Positions 26,582-36,155 are shown, counted from the first letter of the stretch. The stretch is 64,000 nucleotides of DNA from Dyadobacter sp. CY345 (GCF_021502725.1 NZ_JAKFFS010000001.1:1240001-1304000); one strand, 5' to 3'. Notes: generated from the letters alone by a model not told the origin. A program made the numbers and translations.

Positions 26582-27292
26582 ATGATGTTCATTAAAATAC
26601 CATGTATCGCAGTGATCTATCTGATGCTGTCTGTGTTAAGCGTAAAAGCGCAGACGCAGCTGAATGCTGATGAATTTGAAAGTAAACTCTCCGGTTCACG
26701 CCAAGTGCAATTGCTTGACGTCCGTACTGCTGCTGAGTACCAGGACGGGCACCTGAGGCACTCAAAAAATCTGGACTACAAGTCGCCAAATTTCAAGGAA
26801 GAAATAAGGGGGTTGGATAAAAGTAAGCCAGTATTGGTGTACTGCTTGTCAGGCGGCCGTAGTGCTCTGGCTTCAAAAACACTTGTTGAAAATGGTTTTA
26901 CACAGGTCTATGAGTTGAAAGGGGGATATTTGAAATGGTCTTCTTCCGGAAAAAAAATAGAAGGTGCAGAATCCAAGACAGCCAAAGGTATGTCAATGGC
27001 TGATTTTAACAAACTAACAGCTTCTTCCGATGTCGTGCTCATTGATTTTTACGCGAAGTGGTGTGCACCTTGTATCAAAATGCTTCCAACTATTACAAAA
27101 ATCAAGTCAGATTATCAGGGCCAGGCCAAAGTGGAAACCATTGATTATGATGCCAATAAAGCTCTTGCAAAAGAATTGGGAATTGATGAAATCCCGGCTT
27201 TTTTACTTTATAAAGATGGCAAGCTTGTCACGCGCAAGAATGGGATGATGGAAGAGATGGATTTCCGCAATCTGATAGAAGACTCCCTTTAA
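26582..27292 (+). CDS. exported rhodanese-thioredoxin fusion protein
   Basis: The 236-residue protein has a Sec signal (LSVKAQ, cleavage near 24). A rhodanese domain spans about 27-120, with the active Cys in VLVYCLSGGRSA. A thioredoxin domain spans about 135-235, with redox centre WCAPC, cis-Pro in IDEIPAF and the usual KDGKLV turn. The fusion couples sulfur transfer or persulfide chemistry to periplasmic thiol exchange. It lies 94 bases after the HxlR gene on the same strand and converges on the AraC-type gene with a 16-base gap. Confidence 0.9.
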   Translation: MMFIKIPCIAVIYLMLSVLSVKAQTQLNADEFESKLSGSRQVQLLDVRTAAEYQDGHLRHSKNLDYKSPNFKEEIRGLDKSKPVLVYCLSGGRSALASKTLVENGFTQVYELKGGYLKWSSSGKKIEGAESKTAKGMSMADFNKLTASSDVVLIDFYAKWCAPCIKMLPTITKIKSDYQGQAKVETIDYDANKALAKELGIDEIPAFLLYKDGKLVTRKNGMMEEMDFRNLIEDSL

Positions 27293-27308
27293 GATACGCA
27301 ACAGCGTA

Positions 27309-28190
27309 TTAAACTGCCACCGCCTTAATATTTCTGTGGTGATTGCTTAAAAATTCAGAAATTGTTTCATTGGTAAGCGTCTTGAAGAAACGCATCAAAT
27401 GATTGGGTTCTGAAAAGCCAAATTCAAAAGCAATTTCACTTGCCGTTTTGTTAGAATAAATAAGCTGTGATTGTATTTCTGAAAGCAGTCGGCGCTTGAT
27501 AAGCTGTGTAGCAGTCACATTGAAGGCTGCTTTCACACCTTTATTGAGCGATATCCGGCTTATGTCCAGCATTTCAGTATAGTCATTGATCCGTTGTTTT
27601 TGATGGATATGTATTTCTAATAATTTTTTGAACTGGTATGCATAATTGTTGCCAGCATCGCCAGGCGCCAGGTTGTTCTGGATGGAATATTGCCGGTTTA
27701 GCGTTTGTAGCAAGTAATACAATTGAGACCTAATAATGTGCGCACTGTCGGGCCTGACTGATACTAACTCCGTTTTTATTTCAGTCAGAATCTCACACGA
27801 CTTTGACATTTGCTGACTTGTCACCGCCATTTTTAAAGGGTTTTGCAGCTGGTAAAAATACAGGAGACGATAGGTAAAAAGCTTGTCTGCAAAAAATTCA
27901 TTTAGAAAATCCTCCTGAAAGACCAGCGAAGTAAATTCCATGTATTGGTCATTCATTGACCACTGCCTTTTCTGAAATGCAGAAATGAATACAATTGAAT
28001 TATCGTTGACATCGAACTTATGGTTGTTTAATACAACGCTACCTTCCGCCTTTTTGAAGAAAAGGATTTCAAAGTAGTCAGTATTATAAAAGTCGGTATT
28101 GACATAGGATTCTTTAATCTGGTCGCCAGGCAAAACATTCAGAAGAAAATCAACACCGCATTCTGTCTTGTTAAAATTGATAGTCTTCAT
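27309..28190 (-). CDS. AraC-family transcriptional regulator
   Basis: The 293-residue protein has an N-terminal cupin-like sensing part (VVLNNHKFDVNDNSIVFIS). Two C-terminal helix-turn-helix units form an AraC domain at about 190-285: INDYTEMLDISRISLNKGVK and ASEIAFEFGFSEPNHLMRFFK. It is divergent from the exported metallo-hydrolase gene at 28428, with a long dyad in the shared gap, so that gene is its most likely target. Confidence 0.9.
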   Translation of the reverse strand: MKTINFNKTECGVDFLLNVLPGDQIKESYVNTDFYNTDYFEILFFKKAEGSVVLNNHKFDVNDNSIVFISAFQKRQWSMNDQYMEFTSLVFQEDFLNEFFADKLFTYRLLYFYQLQNPLKMAVTSQQMSKSCEILTEIKTELVSVRPDSAHIIRSQLYYLLQTLNRQYSIQNNLAPGDAGNNYAYQFKKLLEIHIHQKQRINDYTEMLDISRISLNKGVKAAFNVTATQLIKRRLLSEIQSQLIYSNKTASEIAFEFGFSEPNHLMRFFKTLTNETISEFLSNHHRNIKAVAV

Positions 28191-28303
28191 AAGTACTGTT
28201 TTACAGTCTCTTTTTAAATTTACAATACAAAGCCTGATAGTGAATTAGTAATATTGCAGCAAGCAAGCCAATTATTTTGTAAGTAAGTGAACTTAGGCTG
28301 AAT

Positions 28304-28337
28304 TATCAAAATGGTAGTAACTAGTTACTTTTTGATA
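28304..28337. promoter_or_regulatory. nested dyad in the AraC/metallo-hydrolase divergent region
   Basis: A perfect 14-base palindrome AGTAACTAGTTACT (28316-28329) is nested between outer arms TATCAAAA and TTTTGATA. The element is a candidate operator for the divergent pair. A transcript hairpin is the other reading. Confidence 0.5.
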
Positions 28338-28427
28338 GCTGATCACCGGCTGTCAGATCCGACCTTTGCAGTGAGTTTAAGTTAATTCCAGTGTAGGAAT
28401 GTCAACCTTAATAAAACAACTTCCATT

Positions 28428-29264
28428 ATGAAAAAAGTACTTTTAGCCGCTGCATTACTTATATCGATCGCTTCGTTTTCGCAGCCTGAAACGGGCAAGA
28501 AGCCGACTCTTCAGTTGATCAGAAATGCTACATTAGTTATTGAATATGCGGGTAAAAAAATTTTGGTTGACCCGATGCTATCTTCCAGGGGAGCATTTGA
28601 ATCTTTTGCCGGAATTGAAAAAAATCCGACAGTAGACTTGAAAATACCTGTAAAAGAGATCATTGATGGAGTAGATCTGGTATTGGTAACGCACACCCAC
28701 GTTGACCATTTTGATCCGGCGGCCAGTAATGCACTTGTCAAATCTGTCCAGCTGCTGAATCAGCCTGCTGATAAGGAATTTTTCACTAAGGAAGGATTCA
28801 CAAAGGCCGCTATTTTAGACAGTAAGATGGATTGGAATGGTATCAGCATCCAAAGAGTAGATGCACAGCATGGCAGTGGTAAGGTTCTTGAGATGATGGG
28901 CAAAACTTCAGGTTTTCTGCTAATGGCTAAAAATCAGCCTACCATTTACATAGTCGGCGATGGGATCTTAACGGAAGATATCAATAAGAATATCAAAAGA
29001 TTCAAACCTGATTATATTGTTGTCAACTCCGGCGGGGCGTTTATTCCTGGATTTGAAACAAGCCCGATACTTATGGATGAAGTACAGACCATGGCACTAA
29101 TCCGGGAAAGTGGCAAAGCCAAAGTTATTGCCGTACATATGGATGCACTGGACCACTGCCGTACGACCCGGGCTAAGCTCAGTCAAATGGCAAACGAAAT
29201 GAATATTGCAAAAACAAAATTGATCATTCCTCAGGATGGAGAGATTCTTAATCTTACCCTATGA
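28428..29264 (+). CDS. exported metallo-beta-lactamase-fold hydrolase
   Basis: The 278-residue protein has a Sec signal (IASFSQ, cleavage near 19). The metallo-beta-lactamase fold shows the zinc motif HTHVDHFD, a further metal Asp in YIVGDGI, and a late His in AVHMDALDH. The N-terminal TLVIEYAGKKILVDPML is shared with the UPF0173/UlaG-like branch. Substrate unknown. A rho-independent terminator follows at 29336. Confidence 0.87.
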   Translation: MKKVLLAAALLISIASFSQPETGKKPTLQLIRNATLVIEYAGKKILVDPMLSSRGAFESFAGIEKNPTVDLKIPVKEIIDGVDLVLVTHTHVDHFDPAASNALVKSVQLLNQPADKEFFTKEGFTKAAILDSKMDWNGISIQRVDAQHGSGKVLEMMGKTSGFLLMAKNQPTIYIVGDGILTEDINKNIKRFKPDYIVVNSGGAFIPGFETSPILMDEVQTMALIRESGKAKVIAVHMDALDHCRTTRAKLSQMANEMNIAKTKLIIPQDGEILNLTL

Positions 29265-29335
29265 GCATGTAGATTTAATCAGAGGATAAAAAGCTAAGTG
29301 AGATCATTAAGTTAGATTATTTTGAATCAAAAATG

Positions 29336-29366
29336 AGTCGTCTGAATCGCCAGACGGCTTCTTTTT
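29336..29366 (+). terminator. rho-independent terminator of the metallo-hydrolase gene
   Basis: AGTCGTCTG pairs with CAGACGGCT (one G-T pair) around a six-base loop and is followed by TCTTTTT. It lies 72 bases after the stop. Confidence 0.9.
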
Positions 29367-29451
29367 ATAAACAATGCATTTTTTATTATATATATATTCC
29401 TGATGATTTCCACAAAATATTGCATTGAAATAATTTCTTACCTAAAGGTGT

Positions 29452-29505
29452 GTACCCTACCTTATGGTAAGTACTTGTTTACAGGTTGGTAATATTCTAA
29501 TTTTG
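29452..29505 (+). promoter_or_regulatory. second HxlR-type operator with promoter (site B)
   Basis: Bases 29452-29478 match site A (26098-26124) in reverse orientation at 22 of 27 positions; only the central five bases differ. The terminal CTTG is followed by 20 bases and TAATTTTG, a good minus-7 box, exactly the spacing at site A. It faces the 84-residue gene at 29654 and lies after a terminator, so it is an independent promoter. Confidence 0.65.
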
Positions 29506-29653
29506 TTTATAAATAAGTATAGATAAAAAGTATCAGATTTGGTTGTATCAAATAAAATTAAAAAATGGTATTCAACCGGCGTTTCCCCAATTTCTTTCTC
29601 TATATACTATTTGAATTGTCACAATTAGATACCAAGAGAATTTAAAAAACAAA

Positions 29654-29908
29654 ATGGTTTTCGGTAAGAATCTCAAAAATGAAATTGTAAGCGTTACAAC
29701 AATGAAATCGATACAGGTATATAAACGTATTGAGATTGAAGGGGTTCGCCTAGGAGACTTCATTATAAATTTAGGAAAGGTTTTAGAAATAGACGAATCA
29801 TCAGATCTGTTTTCGATTGTTGTTTTCCGACGAAATAAAAAAGAGGTTTATGAATTCGAGAAAGATGCCATCTTACTGATTGACTGGTCAGTAGATGGAG
29901 ATCAATAA
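29654..29908 (+). CDS. small protein of unknown function
   Basis: The 84-residue frame has alternating hydrophobic and charged residues (RIEIEGVRLGDFIINLGKVL, LFSIVVFRRNKKEVYEFE) consistent with a small beta-rich fold. It has no signal peptide or recognisable family. An internal start at Met17 (MKSIQVYK) is possible. Upstream sits the site B promoter, about 150 bases away, which would place it in the HxlR regulon. It may instead be unrelated to that promoter if an intervening gene was lost. Confidence 0.45.
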   Translation: MVFGKNLKNEIVSVTTMKSIQVYKRIEIEGVRLGDFIINLGKVLEIDESSDLFSIVVFRRNKKEVYEFEKDAILLIDWSVDGDQ

Positions 29909-30100
29909 ATTAAAGTATACAAAGTCAGTCATTATCATTGGGTAGGCAAAGACAGTAAATTACTTCACACTTACCCTCACTGCTCTGGGCGAACGGCAAA
30001 TGACAAACGACCTACTTGTTTCCGCTGTGGGCCAGCAGTCAAAATTTAAATTATTCTTATGCGTATTCATTATATACTGTGTTTCCTTGATGTCTTTAAA

Positions 30101-31450
30101 ATGAAATTACCTTTACCTTGCCTCATGATTATGTTGTTTGTTGTCGGATGCACGAAAAGTGCCCCACCAGATGAATACAATGCCAAAGCAGCCGATCCAC
30201 AAATTTTCCATGAAACGGCCACGCATCTGACAGACGTAATAATTCACGATATTTTTAAAGCACCTGTTGCCAGCCGGATTTATAGTTACTGCTTCCTGTC
30301 AGCCTATGAAGCGCTCGTACCTGGATATATCGATTATCAATCCCTTGGAGGGCAATTGGTCAAGTTTACTGCCCCGCCCAAACCTGATTCCGCACTGGCT
30401 TATTGCTATCCGCTGGCAAGTATTAAAGCTTTTACCAGTGTAGGGCGCTCACTTACTTTCTCGGGTAATATGTGGGATGAATATGAAAAAGGACTATTTG
30501 AAAAATACCGCAAAATGGGCATACCAGATGATGTTTTTGAACGCTCTACTGCCTATGGGGATTCTGTTGCTAAACATGTGCTCGCATATTCTGGAAAGGA
30601 TCATTATAAAGAGATTCGAGGGTATCGCTATACCGTCACCAATGCGCCAGGAACATGGGTGCCTACGCCGCCTGCTTACGCAGACGCATGCGAGCCGATG
30701 TGGAATACCGTACGGACTTTTGCGCTGGATTCAGTCACGCAGTTCCGCTGTCCACCACCTGCAAAATACGATCTGGCTAAGCAAAGCAAGTTTATGGACC
30801 TTACCATGGAAGTTTATAATATGGGAAATACACTGACCGCTGATCAAAAAGCAACCGCTTACTTTTGGGACGATAATGCATTTGTAACTAATGTAGTGGG
30901 TCACGCCATGTTTGCCAATAAGAAAATGTCCCCAGCCGGGCATTGGCTGGCTATCATCAGAACCGTTTCGACCGATAAAAAACTCGACTTGATGCATGCA
31001 TCAGAAGCCTACACCCTGGGAGCTTTGTCACTGTTTGATGCATTTTCGGCTTGCTGGGATGAGAAATACAGGACCGTAAGGGTAAGACCCGAAACGGTAA
31101 TCAACAATACATTAAACCCTGATTGGCGGCCACTTCTGGAAACACCTGCTTTCCCTGAATATGTAAGTGGGCACAGCGTTATTTCAGCTGCCTGCGGAAC
31201 TGTTCTCACGCATTTGCTCGGTGATAACGTAGCCTTTACTGATACTACCGAAAAGAAATATGGGCAGGGGATTAAGTCATTCAAATCATTCAGGGAAGCC
31301 TATTGGGATGCGTCTATCAGCCGCATTTATGGAGGGATACATTATCGCGACGGCGTAGAACAAGGCACTTACCTAGGTGAGAAAGTAGGCCACAATGTCT
31401 GGAAACGTGCAGTTACCAAAATAGACCGCCATGCAATCGCTTCAAAATAA
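30101..31450 (+). CDS. vanadium-dependent haloperoxidase/PAP2-superfamily lipoprotein
   Basis: The start at 30101 gives a lipoprotein signal (MIMLFVVGC, Cys17) and a 449-residue product; an ATG 42 bases earlier only adds residues before it. The C-terminal half carries the PAP2/haloperoxidase signature: VRVRPETVIN, then FPEYVSGHSVISAACG and SRIYGGIHYRDGVEQG, which supply the oxyanion-binding Arg, His and catalytic His. Relatives are either vanadate haloperoxidases or acid phosphatases, and sequence alone does not decide between them. It is followed by decayed genes. Confidence 0.88.
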   Translation: MKLPLPCLMIMLFVVGCTKSAPPDEYNAKAADPQIFHETATHLTDVIIHDIFKAPVASRIYSYCFLSAYEALVPGYIDYQSLGGQLVKFTAPPKPDSALAYCYPLASIKAFTSVGRSLTFSGNMWDEYEKGLFEKYRKMGIPDDVFERSTAYGDSVAKHVLAYSGKDHYKEIRGYRYTVTNAPGTWVPTPPAYADACEPMWNTVRTFALDSVTQFRCPPPAKYDLAKQSKFMDLTMEVYNMGNTLTADQKATAYFWDDNAFVTNVVGHAMFANKKMSPAGHWLAIIRTVSTDKKLDLMHASEAYTLGALSLFDAFSACWDEKYRTVRVRPETVINNTLNPDWRPLLETPAFPEYVSGHSVISAACGTVLTHLLGDNVAFTDTTEKKYGQGIKSFKSFREAYWDASISRIYGGIHYRDGVEQGTYLGEKVGHNVWKRAVTKIDRHAIASK

Positions 31451-31514
31451 CTCAGTTAAATTCTAGAAAGATCACACCAATAGCCAAAGTTTGAGAGTCA
31501 ATACATTCCCTGAC

Positions 31515-31799
31515 ATGAGTAAAAGTAACAAAGACCGTTATTTATTCTCTTTAATCCGGCAAGGGGATAAGGACGCATTGGCAATCCTTTTTGAAAAATA
31601 TTACCGGCATCTTAACCGTATGGCTTTTTGCCTTACAAAAAACAGGAAGATGGCGGATGACATTGTTATCGATGTTTTCGCCATGCTCTGGAAAAACCGG
31701 GAAACATTAGACTGCAAGGAGTCCGTGTCGTATCATTTGTTCGTCCTGACCCATAGGAAAGGGGTTACACATATGGAAGGTAACTGTTTGCCTTCTTGA
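31515..31799 (+). pseudogene. ECF sigma factor, truncated after region 2
   Basis: From the ATG at 31515 the frame reads a normal Bacteroidota sigma-70 start: LFSLIRQGDKDALAILFEKY and region 2 RMAFCLTKNRKMADDIVIDV with MLWKNRE. After SYHLFVLTHRKG it leaves the family and stops, so region 4 (minus-35 binding) is absent. About 95 residues remain of an expected 180-200. A deletion joined it to the following DUF417 relic. Confidence 0.8.
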
Positions 31800-31826
31800 T
31801 TTTACCGGCATAAAATTTCAGAAGTA

Positions 31827-32418
31827 ATGCAAAAGGTGGTTTCATTTTTAGCAAGTAGTCAATCATATTTTATAAATCTTTCCCGTATCGCCATTTTTAT
31901 TGTAATGTCATGGATTGGTGGGCTAAAAGCATTTCAATACGAGGCAGACGGCATTGTCCCCTTTGTTGCAAACAGTCCTTTAATGTCCTTTTTTTACACG
32001 AAGAATGCTCCCGAATACAAGAATTATAAGAATCCAGAAGGGAAGACAGTTTAGAAAAATATTAATTAGAATAATGAAATTGGCACCTACATTTTTGCAT
32101 ACGGATTGGGAACGGTGATTCTGATTATTGGAACGATGGCATTACTTGGAATCTGGTTTCAAAAATCGGCATTATAGGAGGGCTCATGACATTTGGAATG
32201 TCACTGGTGACTTTAAGCTTTTTAATAAACACACCGGAAGAGTATGTGCCCGATTTGAGCGGCGACTTTACTACACCTCAGCATGGTTTGCTTATCTGTC
32301 CGAAGTAGGGCGGTTGGTAATCAAAGATATCATTATGATGGCCGCTGGACTTATTTATGCTTCTGATATTGCAAAGTACCTTTATAAAAGTGACTATTTG
32401 AGAAAATACAAAGTATGA
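31827..32418 (+). pseudogene. DUF417 (YkgB/RclC-like) membrane protein, broken by frameshifts
   Basis: The first frame (31827-32054) reads SRIAIFIVMSWIGGLKAF and YEADGIVPFVANSPLMSFFY, the unmistakable start of DUF417 proteins. The rest of the family sequence continues in other frames: GTYIFAYGLGTVILIIGTMA, then GGLMTFGMSLVTLSFLINTP and FTTPQHG, and finally YLSEVGRLVIKDIIMMAAGL to the end at 32418. At least three frame changes are needed, one beside an A-run near 32151. Intact members are inner-membrane proteins linked to reactive-chlorine or oxidative stress. Confidence 0.85.
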
Positions 32419-32789
32419 GCATTAACAAGGTTAAAATAAAGAAATAAGAAAAAACGTCAAAACCTGTGCAAAATTAAAAATTAAAAAAAACAGTAGGTCC
32501 GCTTCAACTTTGGTAAGCGAATGGGAGCCAATGGTATCGTGTGTTAACGGGATCGTTTGTCAAAAGATCGTGGAAAGATGACCAGTGTTTCCATTCTTAT
32601 TTTATCCGAATCGGTTAATTCCAAAGATGTCGATGCTGCTTATGTGTCACTTGTCCAGGGCTTTATGTAAAAGCCCGAAACTGTCAGTGTTAACAGACCA
32701 ACTCAGGGTGATACTTTAATACTGGGTTCAGGCCACTTTTTCAACAGAAAAGTCTTAGACGTCAAATAGCCATTTCGCAATTAAAAAGC
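32419..32789. other. intergenic stretch without recognisable gene
   Basis: About 370 bases between the DUF417 relic and a minus-strand terminator. A 30-codon frame from 32579 (MTSVSILILSESVNSKD) exists but has no context to support it. Otherwise I see nothing. Confidence 0.5.
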
Positions 32790-32820
32790 GACCCGGGCAC
32801 CATTACTGATAGCCCGGGTC
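32790..32820 (-). terminator. terminator of the minus-strand membrane protein gene
   Basis: GACCCGGGC and GCCCGGGTC form a perfect nine-pair GC-rich stem with a 13-base loop. On the minus strand it is followed by GCTTTTTAA. It lies 130 bases past the stop at 32950. Confidence 0.85.
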
Positions 32821-32949
32821 TGCACCGCTAAGTAGAGAAATTTGATAAATCTTGCTTATTGCAAGCAATCACATTTGCTGTAAAATTGAGATAGGTCCGG
32901 TATTTATTGTATATGCTGCGTCAATATCTTGGCGCTGATCCAGTACATT

Positions 32950-33987
32950 TTATACAGTGCCTACCGGCTGGTCAAGGCGGTTATAGTTATCTTTTGATTC
33001 GGTACCCATTTTTGCGCCAAAACCAGCTGCAACCACGCCGATCAATAATCCGAAGAAACCAAATATGGCTGCTTTGGAAGCTGCCGATGCAGCGTCATCT
33101 GCCATTTGTCTGGCTTTAATTTCTGCCTCCTTTTTAGTTTGTTCCAATTTTGCCTGCGCTTGTTTGAAAGTGTTAATCCAGTTATCAACGATCTGCTGTG
33201 ATTCTTGCTGGCTTTTCCCAGTCCTTTTCATAACCACATTTACCGCATCCTGGCGATCCACTTGCGATACGGTTGTCTGGCCTTCTTTAAATAAATTTTT
33301 GAACATACTACCAGCGATATCATCTGCATTGCCTGGATTAGCAGCAGCACTCTCCGCTGCATTTCCAGCCTGATCTGCTGCATGATCTGCTTTTTGTTCA
33401 AGTTTGTCCGGATTCAATGCCGGGTTACCGGTTTGGCGCAGCAGCTTGTTGGCTTCGTTTTTTAAATCGGGCAAATCAATATTGCCCATGTCGACACCAT
33501 TTGCTTTTAACTGATCCTGAACGGCATTACCGATTCCAGGAGCTGCTGCGGCAACACCTGCACCAGCAGTTTTAACTAATCCACCTACCAGACGACCCGT
33601 TCCGCCGATAATGCTGCCTATTGTTGTTGTCAAAAAATATATCGTCAAAAGTGTCACTAGGCACCAGGTCAATACTCCGTGCAAGATCCCATCGAATAAA
33701 CGCGGGGCGCTTGCCAACCGTCCGGCAACCCAGCTTCCTGAGAATAAAGAGATCAGACTGGTAAGAATGTACCAGACCGCACTGCCTATTCCCAATCCTG
33801 CCGTCGGATTTTTTTCTTCCACTGCGTCAATGGTACCAAGGCCAATACCAACTCCTAAAAGAGAAAGTAGCATTTGAACGATAATGGCCACAAGTATGCC
33901 CGCAAAAATTGCACTCCACGAAATTCGCTTCTGATTAATAAGCCCGCTGTTATATGCTGGCTGCGCGTAAAGTTTACTTTGTTCCAT
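32950..33987 (-). CDS. multi-pass membrane protein with glycine-rich and helical linker regions
   Basis: The 345-residue protein has hydrophobic segments at about 25-50, 65-85 and 100-130, and a last one at about 305-325 (IFGFFGLLIGVVAAGFGAKM). The middle (about 150-300) is soluble, Ala/Asp/Gln-rich and helical (KLEQKADHAADQAGNAAESA, KQAQAKLEQTKKEAEIKARQ). Similar proteins are annotated as TIGR04086-like or PhnA-like membrane proteins of unknown function. It is often seen beside YtxH proteins, as here (next gene upstream, 34087-34449), and both may belong to an envelope-stress response (inference). Confidence 0.75.
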   Translation of the reverse strand: MEQSKLYAQPAYNSGLINQKRISWSAIFAGILVAIIVQMLLSLLGVGIGLGTIDAVEEKNPTAGLGIGSAVWYILTSLISLFSGSWVAGRLASAPRLFDGILHGVLTWCLVTLLTIYFLTTTIGSIIGGTGRLVGGLVKTAGAGVAAAAPGIGNAVQDQLKANGVDMGNIDLPDLKNEANKLLRQTGNPALNPDKLEQKADHAADQAGNAAESAAANPGNADDIAGSMFKNLFKEGQTTVSQVDRQDAVNVVMKRTGKSQQESQQIVDNWINTFKQAQAKLEQTKKEAEIKARQMADDAASAASKAAIFGFFGLLIGVVAAGFGAKMGTESKDNYNRLDQPVGTV

Positions 33988-34086
33988 AAGTTAAAAGCTT
34001 ATTGATTTTATATTTCGATAAATTAAATGATGAAAGACGGATATCAGTATTGCGGATTATCCGTCTTCAAAAGAATGTAGGTTGCC

Positions 34087-34449
34087 TCAGTATCTTTTCT
34101 GAAATTTGTCGATAACCGTTTCTACGCCGTCGGTAACTTCATTTTCAGCTTTATCTGCAAATTGGTTAAGTTTGGATTCTGCCTTGGTGCTTGCCGATTC
34201 CACAGCATCCTTCGCATTACTTGCTGCGTCAGCTGCCTTGTCCTTTGCATTCTCCCATTGGTTATCAAGATCGGAAGCTTTTTTACCTACTGCGTCTTTA
34301 ATTTTTTCACGGATAGCCTTACCAGATTTGGGGGCGAACAAGATTGCTCCGCATGCGCCAATAGCAAGGCCTAGTAGCAAACCTGTAATTAATCCATCGG
34401 TGTGCTCGCTGCGATTTGTAAAGTCAACATTACCATACTTTGTTTTCAT
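34087..34449 (-). CDS. YtxH-domain small membrane protein
   Basis: The start was set at 34449 (MKTKYGNVDF); the longer frame to 34509 adds an unlikely 20 residues. The 120-residue product has one Gly-rich transmembrane segment (TGLLLGLAIGACGAILFAPK) followed by the YtxH-type SGKAIREKIKDAVGKKASD. A long helical, Ala/Lys/Asp-rich tail resembles late-embryogenesis or stress proteins (DAASNAKDAVESASTKAESK). Such proteins are induced by general or envelope stress. Confidence 0.85.
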   Translation of the reverse strand: MKTKYGNVDFTNRSEHTDGLITGLLLGLAIGACGAILFAPKSGKAIREKIKDAVGKKASDLDNQWENAKDKAADAASNAKDAVESASTKAESKLNQFADKAENEVTDGVETVIDKFQKRY

Positions 34450-35467
34450 AGTTTGAATTTTAATTTGGATAATAAATTTACAAATAGAAAAAGCATGCCA
34501 TTTATCCACAAGACATACTCCTAATTGGAGTATAACTCGTTGATAATGATGTAACTAGTGGAGACTCTTTCGTGGGTTTTTTATCTGTACGATTTGATAA
34601 ATAGCATGTTAGTGTAGAGATTATACGTGAAACATTCATCAGTCTGCAGTGAAAGATTTTTCTTAAAAAATTTTAAAAACTAATTTTGATAAGCACTAAC
34701 TGGGCAAACTTGACTTAGGTGAACATAAGAAAGACTTGTGGTAGGGATGTGGGGAAAACGCATTACCCATTGCAGCAGCCGTCCCCATTTTTGATTGTAG
34801 GAAAACAATATGATCAGCTTTGGAAATGGATATAGAGGCTTCTCGTCTTGCGGTATACTCCATTGGATGGCGAAATGGTCTGAAATGTAGTTCAGAGGAG
34901 AAGTAATGCTTCAATCTCAGGCTTGGTCTGATCGGAGCTTACGTTTGGCCAAGCCGCCTTCCTGGCTTTATCTCAGAAGTTTCTTGGTCGCTAACGACTC
35001 CTTTGCGCGATTACAGTTCAGGTTCCTTTTAATCACTGCTGCTATGGTCAAAGGATGGGTCAACCTTCTTTAATACCTAATGTGTATTTTTGATGTCGAG
35101 AAATGCAATGAAACAGATTACTGAATTCACATTGTAGGGGTTTGATCATAGACGCCACCTATAACGCATGGCCTGAAATTTAATCAGTCGTATTTATGAA
35201 AACTATTCAGGAAGATAAAATATTAAAAAAATCAGTGTTTAGGGGCTTTTAACAGTTTTGAATAGGACAAAAAATAAAGATTACAAGATGTTTCGCAAGT
35301 ATCTTTTAAGCATAACAAGAGGGAGTGATACGGAATGAGAGCAGATAGATAAGATGTCAATGAGCTATTAATGACGATAATCTAATGCTGTTTTGTAACT
35401 TTGAGAACCTTCCACCAGCCTTATAAATTTATATTTCCCGGGGCTGAAATTACAATTGTATATATTA
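34450..35467. other. intergenic region of about 1 kb
   Basis: Near the YtxH start lies a small dyad, TACTCC/GGAGTA (34516-34532 area), a possible operator. The remainder has no frame with family similarity. A 72-residue minus-strand frame at 34696-34914 shows no recognisable domain, and I do not count it as a gene. Confidence 0.5.
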
Positions 35468-36049
35468 ATGGATACTTCACTGCTGATCAGCAAACTTTTA
35501 GAGATACAAGATTTCTCCAATTCTGATTTACAAAAATTAATTCCGCATTTTGAAGAAAAAGTTGTCAGAAAAAATGAGTTTATATTTCAGGCAGGAGATG
35601 TAGTTCAAGATACTTTTTTTGTTCACAAAGGTATACTCCGTCAATATTACGTGACACCGGAAAACAAAGAACGGACTGTATACTTTGCCGAAGAGGGCAG
35701 GTTTGCCGGAGAAGTCATGAGTTTTCTTTATCAATTACCTTCGGAATTTTACTTTCAGGCTTTGGAAGATTCAGTAGTACTTTGCCTGAACCGTCAAAAA
35801 TGGGAGGTTGCCTTCACCACAATTCCGGCATTGGCCTTACACCAGTTGAAATTACATGCACGGTTCATATTTGATCTGAAACAGGAAATTTCAAAATCAG
35901 GTAAGGAAACGCCAGATCAAAAATACAGGAGGTTGTTGCAGGAAAACCCTGCCCTTTTTCAAAGAATTCCGCTCTTCCATATCGCGATGTACCTGGGGAT
36001 AACGCCGGAAACGGTCAGTCGGATCAGAAAAAGAAATATGAATCTCTGA
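35468..36049 (+). CDS. Crp/Fnr-family transcriptional regulator
   Basis: From the ATG at 35468 (a TTG 12 bases earlier is less likely) the 193-residue protein has a cyclic-nucleotide-binding beta roll (EFIFQAGDVVQDTFFVHKG, FAEEGRFAGEV). A dimer helix and a C-terminal helix-turn-helix follow (IPLFHIAMYLGITPETVSRI). The ligand-binding Arg of true CRP is not obvious, as is common in this Bacteroidota subgroup. It is followed 106 bases later by a SnoaL-like gene on the same strand, a plausible target. Confidence 0.9.
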   Translation: MDTSLLISKLLEIQDFSNSDLQKLIPHFEEKVVRKNEFIFQAGDVVQDTFFVHKGILRQYYVTPENKERTVYFAEEGRFAGEVMSFLYQLPSEFYFQALEDSVVLCLNRQKWEVAFTTIPALALHQLKLHARFIFDLKQEISKSGKETPDQKYRRLLQENPALFQRIPLFHIAMYLGITPETVSRIRKRNMNL

Positions 36050-36155
36050 GATTTATTGATTTGAATCAAGTAATGTTTCTAATCACTATCGTTTTCTTTA
36101 CGGATAAAACCGTTTATTAGATATCAATCATTTCACCCAACCTCAGTTAAGTACT

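Noticed and set aside
34696..34914. Minus-strand frame of 72 codons
   Set aside because: No recognisable family, no close neighbour on the strand, and a composition like random frames; not counted as a gene.
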